A DNA stretch of 64,000 bases from Gyromitra esculenta (lineage: Eukaryota; Ascomycota; Pezizomycetes; Pezizales; Discinaceae): the NCBI GenBank assembly GCA_038503075.1, contig JBCAML010000002.1, positions 3,224,001 to 3,288,000 of the forward strand. Direction: 5' to 3'. Every line of letters begins with the position of its first letter. Position 1 is the stretch's first letter. The position numbers were made by a program, and so were the translations under genes. Shown here piece after piece: positions 47,532 through 59,835 of the stretch. The notes under the pieces were generated by a model that saw only the letters and a program-made list of their open reading frames with translations, was not told where the DNA came from and searched no databases.

Positions 47532-48465
47532 ATGGCCTTTAGCCAAGAACAAGAGGATCCGCCCCACATAAGCCAGTACTTCAAGTCTAGGCATCTGTCC
47601 TCTACTCCCTCAGCCTCACCGCCTGTACCTGCCCCATCGAACGCACTCTGGCTCCGCAAGCTATCGCTCCAATCCGAAGAGCTCGCAGCATTGATCAAAT
47701 CCTCCTCCAAGAAGCTAGAAGAGCACCAACAAGCACTATCAGACCTTCTCAGCAGCTGCAACACTACTATACTCACCACAAAAGACGAGATCAAATCCAT
47801 CTCCCAGACGCGGAACGAGGAAGGTTTGTCTCCACCCCTTATAGTCCCCACCATACCACACTAACAAATTGCCAGTTGATTCACACTTAAGTTCTCTCCG
47901 CCGCCTCTCGCAAGCATCCAATGACCTCCTTTCTTCCCTCTCTGCGAAACTATCACTTCTCGAGACCCTCCCGGTGCTGCATAATAAACTCCACTCCCAC
48001 GACCTCCTGTTCGGCGATTTAGCAGCTGGCCAGAAGGTCCTACTACATACGCAAGACAAGATCGCCGCTACACTGGCAGACATATCTGCAAGGCAGGATA
48101 AGCATGCCGAGATGCTTCAAGAAATACTCTGCGCCCTAGCCAAAGAACGTGAGAAAGCCACAGATGCGGAGGCTGGTGGGGCTACTGTGAATACCCTGCA
48201 ATTGCCACTACTGCGGCAGGACATGCCGAAGTCGAAGCGTCAGCGTAGGCTACTGTCGAATGAGGATACGGACATCGAGTTCCTCGCACAACGGGAAGTA
48301 TCGACGGAACTGTTGTCGCTTGAGGAGATTAGACGAAGTAAGGTGTATGAGAAGAAGGTTGCGCCTAAAGATGGAGAAGGGGGTGAGAAAACGGAAAGAC
48401 CATTGAAGAGGAAGTTACTAAATACGGTGGATATGCAGCAGTTTGTGTATGCTGATGAGTTTTGA
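47532..48465 (+). CDS. Unknown coiled-coil protein
   Basis: Two exons, 47532-47823 and 47876-48465 (293 residues), GT-AG with a CTAAC branch, phases consistent. I do not recognise the family. The N-terminus MAFSQEQEDPPHISQYFKSR is followed by long helical, probably coiled-coil segments (about 45-100 and 100-175; leucine-rich, e.g. SNDLLSSLSAKLSLLETLPV and DKIAATLADISARQDKHAEM), then a basic stretch (MPKSKRQRRLL, about 212) and a charged C-terminus ending RKLLNTVDMQQFVYADEF, which may be a conserved motif. A basic cluster suggests a nuclear location. Its size and pattern would suit a kinetochore or recombination accessory protein, but that is speculation. Confidence 0.75.
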
Positions 48466-50137
48466 GAAATGGGCGGAGTAGGGCTCTATACAAGAGATAT
48501 AGATGGTAGATACCCTGGGTAGCGATAGTAAAGGTGAGATTTCGTGGCTGCATTCTTGTAGGGGTGCTTAAGCTGTCTTTTAGACATGGGTGTTTTTGAT
48601 GCGGTTTTAGTGGTAATGGGTGTTTAGTCATTTTTGTCTACGCCTTATGAGCTTGCTGTCATTTTTTACAAAATCAATAAACGTTACACTACTATTTGGT
48701 TCGAGAGTATACCTTTTGGTGAGAGGGTTTTATCTTTGAATTATCTGATATCTAGGAACCAAAAGATAGCATTGTTTCTTTCGGCATTTAGCATTGGGGG
48801 GGTATTGTCTCATTGGTCGATTAGTTGGTAGGGTCCCCTAGCTTAGTGAACATGATCGAGTGATAGCTCATGAGAGAAACAGCATACCATCCAATGAACG
48901 ATAAAGTGACAGTCTCGTCGCGGTTCTAAGTCGGCAGTTGCGGGTGAAACAGTAACTAAAACAAACCTTCATCAGGAGCACCAATTACGGACGAGGCACT
49001 CTGTTAAATGAAACATCTACCTAAATCCTCGATCTTTTTATATTTCCCCAAGTCGAGTGTTAAGGGGTAGGTGGGGGGGGGGACTTTGCTGGCCGAATAG
49101 AAACCAGAAAGCCCCCCAGAAACTGTTTCTCGTTACCAGTTGTCCGTTAGCATATAACAGTTCTGGGTGTGAGAGCCTCAACAGAAACAATCTCACACGT
49201 ATAAGTATTTTTCAAGGTCGTGAACGCAAATTAGTCACGCGTCGCTTTTAACTTGAATGATTCGTCACCCGTCGACAGGGGCGCAAATAATCGATCGCTG
49301 CTTCATGAAACATTGCATAGACTTCTGATTGGTCCGATTTAGGATCGAAAATGCAGCTACACGGGAAGAAATGTTTATCCCTACCAGAATTGAGGCGCCT
49401 GACAGAAGATAGCTTGTGAATCGAATTTCTGGAGAGGAAACCGGGACTAAGACAACGCATGGCAAGAAAAAAAGAAAAGAAAACTGCGCACCATTAAAGA
49501 GAATATTGAAGAAAAAAAAAGTGGAGTAGGTAATTGGTACTCGTGGTGTAGTGACGAATCTAAATCGTGGCATATAGGCTAGCAAAGAACGAATAATAGT
49601 TGAGTGCTATTGTGAGTGGCTGTTTAGCGAAAGGCTGTAACGTGAACTCCTAGTACCAAATAATTACTAAACAGCCTTCGCGTAGCGACCCCCAAGAACA
49701 CGAATTCTCGGCTCTCTTCGCAGAGGAGCTGTTTTATGTATGTCCTGGTGAGGCTGGAGCGCTTTGGATAGGGCGGAAACATAGAAGCTGATTTAAGCTA
49801 CTATCATAAAATATCACTCGATAAAATCCTCATAAGTGAGAACCAAGAAAACCTTTTGTTGACTGCCTCTTAAACAAGGAAAATAGTGCTGCCGAAGGGC
49901 TTGAATATATACAAAGAGCTAAAAAAAATCACTGCAAAAACACCGAGAACATACATGTAAGTTGTTACAGGACCGAAAAGCAGCGGAAATCGAAAAACCA
50001 TAAAGAATAAAGTACTACAATTAAAGTGATTGGTACAAGTCTATCTCTACTCATTCTCCAAACCCCCATCAAAATTGAGATGCCCAGATCTGTCAAGGTC
50101 CAGCCCTGAGCATCGGTCAACCATCTGAGTAGGTTAA
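48466..50137. other. Convergent intergenic region
   Basis: A 1.7-kb gap between convergent genes with AT-rich DNA and a G9 run near 49074-49082. A TACATGTA palindrome is at 49952-49959. No gene is supported. Confidence 0.6.
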
Positions 50138-53100
50138 TTAAAGAGTAGTGTTGCTCACTCCTCCTGCTCTCGTTAAGCCCACGCCGCGATAAATTCCAAT
50201 TAAGGAAGACTTGCTCGTGGTTGCAGATGTTGCAGAGTAAAAGCTTTGCGCCCTTTGTGTTAGTCTTCGCTCTGGAGGCCTTGGAGTTGAGCTCCTTGGG
50301 TGGTGTGGGGATCTTTGGCCTGATCGACCATTATGACTACCAACTCGTGCTAATGTGCGATCTAAGAATGAATTAGTGTCGAAGTACACTTCTCTTCATC
50401 TTGCAAAGGTGGGCGGCTGCTCACAGTCATGTTCCTTTAAGATCCGGCAGGGAAATCCACTTATCAAAGAAGTTTCATATTCTTCATTGGAAAGCGTTAG
50501 GTAGAGCCGCATCGTATCTTCAAGGGAAAACATCGTAAAAGTAATCTTCATCTCAAATGGTTTTCCCTCGGCGACATTGCGAAATACTGTAGGATCCGCT
50601 AAAAAGTGCTTATCATAGGATGCAGATCTTCTATTTTTTTCATTCATGTGGAATATGTAGTTTCGAGCATGCGAGCTTTCTTGGCGCCGCTCGAGTTTCT
50701 TGCAAAGTGTCCTCAGCGCGTCGGAATTTGGTTCAAGCCGGCATAGTATAGTTCCTGTATATGTCAGTATTTATGCCGAGTGCTCCTAGTTAAATCAACA
50801 GACCTTCGCAACCCCACATCTTTCCTTTTTGAGATGTCTGAGAAGCTTTGTCAAGCTGGAAATAGAAGAGAGAAGCTATAAGCTTTGTTGCAATTTCATC
50901 GATGAGTGGGTTCTCATGACAAAACTTCTCTGTTACATCTGTTAAAACCGGCATTTGGTCGACTCGATCGAGCCTGGGAGGGGTATTCGGAAATTGGATA
51001 GTCAATCGACGATATTTAGCGGCTTTGTCTTCATCTTGTATCTGTATCGAACGAAGGAAATCGGTCCAGGCTCTCTCGCAATTTAGGCTGGTCTCGATTT
51101 GCTGTGTGGCTATCTTGAGGACAATTTTAGCAAACTCTAGTGCCCCACGTTTCGCTCGTGTACGGCGACCTTGTTTATCCCCATCGGGTTTTGGTATCGG
51201 ATCATAGCCAGTGCCAATGGAAAGCAAAAGGTCAGGGTGTTTGTTGACAAGATGTGGCCACAGAAGCTTCCGCTCACAGTCGGCCACCACCACCGGATTG
51301 TTGAACTTCAATCCACCGTCATTGAAAGTGTATCCAGTTGGTTTGTGGAAAAACGACTTGAAATATCTAGGAGCGGCAGAAGTTGCACGAGCTCTAAGAA
51401 GGATCAGTCCAACCCTACCCAGTAACTGTGACTTCAAAATGGGGAAAATACGCTTCCCAAGTTTTTAGTTCTTGATGACTGTTCTCTGCCCGCAAAAAGT
51501 CGTATGGAATTTTTACTATTACTATTAGTACGGGGAGAAATTCAAGAAGAACACAAAGATCAAACGTACGACTCTCAGTTAGGGGCCGATTATAATTTGC
51601 GATAAGGTAGGGGTGTCCACCAGAACACGTGGTTGTAACCCCGGCCTTTATGACATCTTGGCTATCAGGACGCTTCTTGCCTCCAAAGACGAAATTATCT
51701 TCGAACTCCCTTTTCAAAACCCGATCAATACCCCTAGTTTCGTACTTGCTATGATATGTAGCTTCAACCAATGTTTTGATTCCTGGCATGTCAGCTCCGG
51801 TACGTTTCGTGAACGCTGTAGTAGAGAAGTCATAAAACATTTTTATGCACTCATCAACGCTCAGTCTCTTTGATGCGAGCGCAAGTGCTATTATTCCGCC
51901 GGCACTGTTAAAAATAATGTTAGTTTGAAGTTCAAGAGGAAAAATATTGCTAGAATTTTGTTTAGAAAACATGCCTTGTGCCAACTATTAGGTCGAAGAA
52001 ATCTTGGATTGGTATCCCAAGACCTATCCTTTCCTGTAATGCACTCAACATCGTCAACTGCACGATCCCGCGAATCCCACCACTAGAAGTAATTAGCTAT
52101 TGGCCAAATAGTGTTACAATAGATCATGGAAATGTTGACTAATGGAGGTAGCTTACCCATCTAAAGAGAGAATACGCAAGCCTGCGTGCTGAGGCCTCAC
52201 TTTATACTTCCATGGAACTTCCCAAGGAGCATCGATATTGCTGCAAAGTGGGCAAATTTTGATTTCACGCCAAAGGCTCGTACACTGATTCGGTGCTTCG
52301 GAATAGTTCTCAGCGCACCTTTCGCAGAGTATATGGCCACAATGCAAAGCATGCATAGGTGTTCCTGACAAGCAGCTAAAGCATGTCGTGTGAGCTGTGA
52401 GAGGACCAATATCTTCATGATGAGGACCGTTAGATTTCCCTCGCCAATTCCAATAGCTAAAATATTTGGTCAAGACATTATCCCGGTGATATAAAGCCAC
52501 AGCAGAAATTCCTTGCCCTGTGCTGAATTCTTTTAACAGCTTATCAAGCTCCAAGGAAATGACACTAATGAAGTTATCTTTTTCCCGCTTCCCATTTTTC
52601 ATGTAAACGGACCAAAACTCTCCAACGGCAAATATTTTCCCATCCTCTAGCTGGTGGCCTTTAGAGTGCCCAGTAGACACGTTCGCGCAGCGGCGACCTT
52701 TTCTATCGCGTTCTTCGCAGCGCCAGTGTTTTTCGTAGACTTCCTCTAGAGCCTCTACGCAGAACGGTTGATATCCCTTCAATATAGTTGCCGCCGCACC
52801 TAGTATATAATTAGTACTAGAATGATGTATGGGAGTAAGATTTTGCACCTCCATGAGGATAACGGTTTCTAGAGGCATCTAAGACAATGCAAGATGCAAC
52901 AAGTGGGGCCAAAAGCTTAAATATTGATGTCCCTGAATTCTCCTTAAGTTGGTTCATAAGGTGGATGGCTGCTTTGGCGATATGGTCCTTAAAGGTTGAA
53001 GGAACAGGGTTATGCTGAAACGCGGCAGCAAGGAAGTTGAAAGGTTTCGATGGGTTTTTCGAGAAGTGGTGAAAAGCGTGTCTAAGGTAGATATCAAGTT

Positions 53101-55229
53101 CCTCACTAGTCATAAGAAGCCCAGCTTTTATTCTTAAATCGTAGGCTTTCTGGGACCCTTCTCCTATGACTCGGTACAAATCCTTGTACTGACGTTCGAT
53201 AATTGTTGGAGATTCTCGGGCGTGAGGGATACAAACTATCTTGATACCACTATAGTAGCACAAAAGAAGTTCTTTTAGATTAGTAATGCGTTTTCCTAGA
53301 GAAGTCCATTTGTCAACGGCCCTCTGCATAAAAGGATCATCTTTGATACAATCAGCACGTTTCCTCAGTTGTTCGTCTGTTGTGTGGTCGATATTCCACC
53401 AACTCGAACCAGGGTCCTAGATTCGGCCATTAGTGATTTGATTAAACTCAGTCATCTGACTACATTAGTAACCAAAAATAAAATTGCTTACCGCGACTTC
53501 AACCGCATTCACAACAATAACGGCATATGGGAGTACAGGTTGATTCAAAGATTGATGAAATACTTTATCCGCCCAGCGGATCAACTTGGCAATTACAGAT
53601 TCGAGAGCACTGATTTAGGTCCTGGATCAGCTGGCCGGGCATACTCACACACACAAGAGGTAGTGAACAGAGGAGATATATAGTGCTCACCGAAAGTTTT
53701 TAGTAACAAAGCATACGACATCGGAGAATGTAAAGAGCACTCTAGGATAAAGATTCTCTACCATCCATTGACGTGACCTTTGCTGTGGTCTTGCCCAGGC
53801 GATATTATTATCTTCACTAGTTTTTATCTGCTTTTTGGCGTGGCGTCTTCGTTGACGGAAGTTTTTTACACCCTGATAAGCTCTGGTAGCCATTGGGATT
53901 TTGTTGCCGCCGCTCAAACCTTCGCAATCAGCATAAAAATACGGTCTCTCTGAGTCGTAGGTTATAGGATCAGCGAAGAGATGCACAGCATCGCTGGTGG
54001 GGACGTCTAACTCCATAGTGATACCCATTACCGGAGCTCGAGGTGATACTGCCTTTTTAACATGGCCGTTGATCTAGATAGTGATCAATAACTGACGATA
54101 AATGGATGTGGAGTTTTAATACCTTCATCAGTGCATTTATCAATGTGCTCTTTCCATGACCGGTTTCTCCCACAAAACATGTGATAGAAGGATGTTGAGT
54201 CCCAGGGTCCCTTCCTGTTTCGGATGCAAGTTTTACATATCGCCCATAATCTTGGAAGCATGGTTTCCGTTTATGCTCATCAAATTCTACTCCGAACCAT
54301 TTAGTATCAAAGTTTTCCCTGTGGAGCTCTTGTTGTTTTTTTGAATCTGTGTCCGGATACAGTATTGAATTAATAATTTCCCAAAGTCTCAGGTCTGTCT
54401 TCTCATGTATCTTGCGGCCTCTATTGCGGGGGATGTCCTTATGCGCGGCTTGAGTATTCCAACAATCATCACAAAGTGTAATTGAACAAATATTGCACCA
54501 AGACAAAATCTGCGAAGTATACTCGCGATCACAACTATCGCATAGTGATGTGTCAGAAGATCCGAGATTTGGTGATCTCCCTGCTTCATTCGATGATTCC
54601 GGATCATTTCCGTCGCTGGAGATACCACTACGGTCGTCTGAGGCATCATCCTCATCCTCAAAACTCATAAATGAAGCATAGTCATCGTCTTCACTATCAT
54701 CATCCGTGGTGTACGAGGAATCTTCTGAGTAGCTGCTCGAAGATCTATATTTTTAATCCCGCATGGTTAGCTTTTACTAAGCAGGAGTACAAACATGTAC
54801 ATGGCAGCTCAGCCAAGTCAGAGAGATGTATTCCAAACAATTTAGATTGCATCTAACAAACATGAAGCAACTTACGTCTGTATTGAGCCATGAGAACAAG
54901 CTGAGTCTCGTCTCTCAAATGAACTCCTGGAACCAAATCTAATTGATCATTATGTTAGTAGATTCTTCGCGACTCCATCAACTTTACAGCTTGGTAGAAG
55001 TTAAGGCTCTATAATTCTGGAGTGACTACCGTGTAGATGAGCTGGTAGTTACCGACGAGGACATCTCATCGTCACTCGGCATATCAGGACCGAATGATCG
55101 AAATGACTGGGTATATGCGGAACCAACTGCTGTTTCCTCACTCGAATCAACAGTATGTTGACTCGAATTTTTTGCCCCATCCTTCCACCTTTGGAATACA
55201 TATTTTACTGTTGCGCTTGTGCTTGCCAT
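50138..55229 (-). CDS. Zinc finger / P-loop GTPase-like / RING / patatin-like phospholipase protein
   Basis: A 13-exon gene encoding about 1415 residues: 55229-55030, 54938-54876, 54744-54123, 54073-53691, 53609-53492, 53416-52849, 52799-52157, 52082-51975, 51904-51570, 51515-51452, 51393-50804, 50754-50425 and 50361-50138; all phases agree. Order: Ser/Asp-rich disordered N-terminus; a B-box-like zinc finger (about 156-190, CDSCDREY...CNIC...CDDC); a P-loop NTPase (CFVGETGHGKSTLINAL, about 280; DxxG-like YADCEGLSGG, about 344; possible G4 at YAVIVVNAVE); a helical region (about 420-780); a RING finger (about 791-837, CFSC...HCGHILCERC...CPLC); and a patatin domain with oxyanion loop DGGGIRG (about 865), nucleophile GTSAGG (Ser about 902) and DGG (Asp about 1060). 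The dyad is intact, so lipid acyl hydrolase activity is likely. Intron 8 is GC-AG. The exon 10 acceptor (51516 or 51522) is uncertain. Cellular role unknown. Confidence 0.9.
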
Positions 55230-56054
55230 GATAGAAGTATAGGGTTTGAAAAGACTCTTTGATGATTGACAGAATTTCGAAAGTTATTGATGAGTACGCT
55301 CTATACGGTTCGCAAGGCTAGATGTACTGTTTCCCACGCTCGTACACTTCCTAGCTGCGCATGAAGCAAAGGGACAAAAACATATATAAGTAGACTTGAG
55401 AATGCGCTGGCACGAGAATATTCTGCAATAAGTTGTTCCTGCACCATCTCAATAGCAAATCAAATTTGAAGGCTGTGCATCGCTGTTCCTTATCGTCCAA
55501 TCAAGGTAGAACGACAAAGCCCACTTCAAAACTCTGCATACATTCACCAATTATTAAAAGGGTGTCCTCAGTTCCGTGACTCTTTGTCCCATCGCCAGCC
55601 GGTTACACCAGGCGCAGAATTCATCTCATGCCTTGTCTACCCCGCTGAGCATTCTCTCAGAACATGTTGCGTAAGAACCGAGCACCTGGGGAAATTCATT
55701 CGGTATGTGTGCTTTTAGAAACTCGTATCGTTTTTATTCCTTTGAAGCGCCCCATCAAGCTACAGATAAGACACTGTCCAATTCGACACTCCACTATGCA
55801 GTGTCACCAGAATCGATGCTTGAACCTAAACATCCCCACGCACCAAACCACGGAATAAGTCCCGTAGACTCAATCCAACTATCCGCGCCAAACAGTGTAC
55901 AGAATATACTCCACAATTGAGTAGGTATACTAGACGCGCTTATTTGTTTACCACCTCGGTTATTGTCGCGGCCGGAAAATCCCGAGCTGGAAAGCTATAA
56001 CCCGGAAGCACTACAGCGAAGAAGAGAAGCTCCATGTAAAGCGACCAACTCGGG

Positions 56055-56201
56055 TACTCGAGTCAGGAAATAAGTACCTGAAAACCAGTGGTTTGCAAGC
56101 CAGGGTTTTTATTGGGCAGAATATGCTCAAAGGTCCGCCACTGTGTAATCTAGCCTGCTTTGCCTCCTCAGTCTTCAGGTACTTGTTCCCTGACCCGAGT
56201 A
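56055..56201. mobile_element. Foldback element D (TACTCG-type TIR)
   Basis: 147 bp. Left end TACTCGAGTCAGGAAATAAG, right end reversed TACTCGGGTCAGGGAACAAG; both continue TACCTGAA. Flanked by GG/CC around TA. The non-coding interior suggests a MITE. Confidence 0.85.
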
Positions 56202-56432
56202 CCTAAACTATATGCGAGTCACGCTATTTGATCAATGAGATGTGCAGCCGGATTCGTTACCGAGTAGTGTTTCAAAAGTATCGCGTTTCATCGCCCACGA
56301 TACTGGTTAGCTCGTTGGAATGCATGTCGATAGAATACCCGATGCCAGTAGTAGCCAATAAAGATTTGATTTAAAGAACGCACCACCATCGTGAAAAATC
56401 CTGCAGACGACGTTGTTGTTTCCATAGAGTAA

Positions 56433-56558
56433 TACTCGTATTTGACTGACGTTTTTAAAACGGGCTGCCTATGCTTCCCATACAAAATCACAGATTCGAC
56501 ACAATTTTGTAGGTATGCGGACCTAGCCCATTCTAAAAACGTCAGTCAAATACGAGTA
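56433..56558. mobile_element. Foldback element E (TACTCG-type TIR)
   Basis: 126 bp. The first 25 bases of both ends are identical (TACTCGTATTTGACTGACGT and then TTTTA), and the arms extend to about 34 bp with three mismatches (AAACGGGCT versus GAATGGGCT). Confidence 0.9.
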
Positions 56559-57150
56559 CACGTATTCACGAGGGATTCGACATACATACATCTACCTATC
56601 TAACTTATCGCGCGGTGACGCAAACCATCGATGGTTCCATCTTATGCAAAGCACTGATGATGTGTTTCAGCACAATGACGTCCATAATGAAGTGGGATTT
56701 TTCAAAGATGGACCTAAGCAGTAGTTCTTAAAAGAACTTTCCCCCAAAATGGACAGCAATGGAGAATGGTAACACTATTAATTTGGTAAACCCCCATTCA
56801 TAATTTCTAGGATGAATAACAGTTCTAGGCGCGTCCATTAGGATCACATGAACACCAAGCTCGAGGACTTGGTATTATTTTTCTTTCTTTTCCCCAGAAC
56901 ACACATTGAGGTTGTAGAGCATGTTACCTCCTTGTCGTCCATGCCTCACCCAATATCAACTCTGACCCACATTGTGCAGCTAGTCCGGATCCACTCGAGC
57001 TAAAATTCCAGTATATCCTCCAATACAAAAGACAGGAAATATTATGGAGACGAGTGCTCTCGACAGATTTACCATCATAGCGAAAGTGTGGTCACCCACG
57101 CTACTCGCTCATCTCTAAATCAATTGTCAGATTAAAGTGCGGCTGAGATA

Positions 57151-57280
57151 TACTTGTCTTCCAGGAAAAGAACCCGGAAACATGGGCGTGTGGCTTTGTG
57201 CTCTAAGCAACCATGCCTGATACCATTGGCATTAAAGCCACACGCTCCTATTTCCGGGTTCTTTTCCTGGAAGACAAGTA
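57151..57280. mobile_element. Foldback element B1 (TACTTG-type TIR)
   Basis: 130 bp. The terminal 30 bases are perfect inverted repeats (TACTTGTCTTCCAGGAAAAG then AACCCGGAAA), followed by a conserved CGTGTGGCTTT core shared with A1 and C. Confidence 0.92.
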
Positions 57281-57509
57281 CTACGGGTGTTGGGGAAAAT
57301 CTGATGACAGGTGGTGGTGCAGCTCTTTTCTTGGGTGACTCAAACTCACTTGAATTAATAACTAACTTTACCCAATGTTTAACACATAGCATTCACCACC
57401 TCTTACCATTTTCATTAGGTCTCTCGAAGAGTTGCGGAGTAGGAAGGAAGACTGACAGCTCCTACTTGCACCGCCACCCGTCATCAGACTTGCCCCCACG
57501 CCCGTAGTA
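57279..57509. mobile_element. Foldback element B2 (TACTAC-type TIR)
   Basis: 231 bp. Left end TACTACGGGTGTTGGGGAAA, right end reversed TACTACGGGCGTGGGGGCAA; both continue into TCTGATGAC. It shares its first TA with the last TA of B1, the same arrangement as A1-A2. Confidence 0.9.
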
Positions 57510-59703
57510 CATGTATTTCCATGACATCAGTGGTCAGTTAAAGCGTTACCTGGAACATAATAATTGAGATGAGGGTTAGGGATAAGCTGGACTTAGCGTT
57601 TCTTATCACCAGCTCTCATACTCTTTAATCATTTCTCGACGTCAAGCAGAATTGTTATGAGAAATTTGCTGGTGCTCAATACAAACCTTATTTGTAAGCT
57701 TTCTTACTTAAAAATCACGAATCAACGCATGAGTATAGAAAGAACTAACCATGACGGTAAGACTCGTGCGAGGTCAATTCCCATTTTCTATTTCTTTGCC
57801 ATAAGTGTTTATTTACAAGAAGTCTGTATAACCTAGTACATCTCGTAGCCGCAGCTTATTTTGCTTTTGTCAGCTAGTCTATTTCTTACATTAGTATACC
57901 AGCTTGTGTCTTTCTACAGGTCTTTATGTATCGGTTGCCGCAGATGATTCCCAAATATCTAGCTCATGTGGACCTCCTCAAACATGGTATTATGGAATAA
58001 GATAACCATTGGAAAGAATGTAAGTCTAAACTTTTGTGTGCATATCCTCTCGAGGTAATCTTGGGAAAGCGAATAACATGGCTAATTCGATAGGCTTTCG
58101 ACACAGCCTCGCGACTATCAGTACGGCTTCGACATAACAACCCAAATTCCATCACTACCATGAAACCTTTAACTATAAGTCGGATACCCGCGCTGAATAT
58201 AAGGCAATAGATGCAGGAGTGGGGGCCACATTACTTCTTGGATAAACTTGCTACTTCTATCCACGAAAATAAATTAGGTGGAACGCATTGGTTTCAACGC
58301 CGATCCTATTGATTCGCATTCCGTTTAACTTAGTTAAAGTTAAACATGGTCTTGTTGCTAGACACGAACTCATTCCTAGGTAAGTTAACACAGCGAACAG
58401 GTCTTGGTTAATCATCAACCTTTGATAACCTTTTTACAGGAGCATACGAACATATAACTAAGAAAAATCAAGATAGGTACAAACCAAACAAGATTGCCAC
58501 ATATAGTATTCTTTCAGCTTTCCCGATCACAACATGGTCAGTTTGAGCACAGGTTTCTGGAAATTTTTGATAAGTAAAACCGCGTGTGATGTCACATTTT
58601 TTCTTTTTGTATCATTACATACTAAGGAAAGCCGTTTAAATCCACTAAGGCCTATGCATTATTATATTTCTCAACTCAACCTGGTCCTGGAACCGCGAAT
58701 CATGCAAGTTTGCGTTGGACGATCGAGAAAACAGAAGTGACAACCGATCATGCAGTCCACCTCTCCTAGTTACTCAATAGGTAGATTCCATCCCACGGAC
58801 TGTGCGTGGCAACGAGGTCTCATTTCTCAATTCGAAATGTGCTGCGCATGCCGATGCTCACCTTCGCCCTCGAAGGCTAGCCATGGGTTATATCCGATCC
58901 ACTAGTCCATACGCGCGTACTCTATACGATTTCTAATGGCGAATTCCCAAGGCTTCTCAGAGTCAGCTATCTTCCTGGATATTAATGCATATGCTCTTGG
59001 ACGAATCACGCAATTTTCGGCTTCCCTCCGAAGATTTTCATTATTTCTTTTAGTTATAAGTGCAGGTGTCCGGTTATTCGATGCCTATAGTACGGTACGC
59101 ACTAACGAGATAATAATAGAATACACGAAGTTATCAATGGTCTCTAGTTGGGTTTCTGACAGACCTGACACTGATCCTAGTAAGGGAAATACCCTCGGCA
59201 CAAATTAAGAGATACGATCTAACAATCTGCTGACTGAGTATGAAAAATTCATCACTGGAAACTATATCTGCTTATCTATCGTCTAACAGCTAATTTTTGG
59301 GGTATGTCGGTTCTTCACTTGATTGACAAGAGGTTATTTTGAAAGGGCTGAGAGATCAATGCGCCGATCCCTGGGCTAACAACGCAGCCTACAGAATGTT
59401 TTCTAGGATCAACAGACCAAGAATTAATCACTAGGAAGACTTGATTTCCAACACTCTCTTGCCCTCCTGGGTGTTATGATCATTTCTATATGGTCACTTT
59501 CTGTCTTTCTTTTGTCCATGTCGTACCAATCAACTAGGGATGCAGGTTTTCCGCTGGGCGGTAGGGTCGGCGAGCTCCCTCTATGGTTACCTCTATATGC
59601 CCAGATGACCGACGGTCGTGATAGAAATGTGGGAGTGCTAATGCAAAGATCGAGAAAAGTCGTACGCGGCACGCTATAGCGAATAAAGGGACGTAAATTT
59701 TTA

Positions 59704-59835
59704 TACTTGTTAACAGACATACGAACAGGAAAACACGGAGTGTGTGGCTTTGTGTGCTGCGGCATTAGGCACGGGCTCCATAGCATAGAAAGCCATACAC
59801 CCCATATTTTCTGGTTTGTATGCTTGCTAACAAGT
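59704..59835. mobile_element. Foldback element C (TACTTGTT-type TIR)
   Basis: 132 bp. Left end TACTTGTTAACAGACATACG, right end reversed TACTTGTTAGCAAGCATACA, with the same GTGTGGCTTT core as A1 and B1. No second hairpin accompanies it. Confidence 0.9.
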
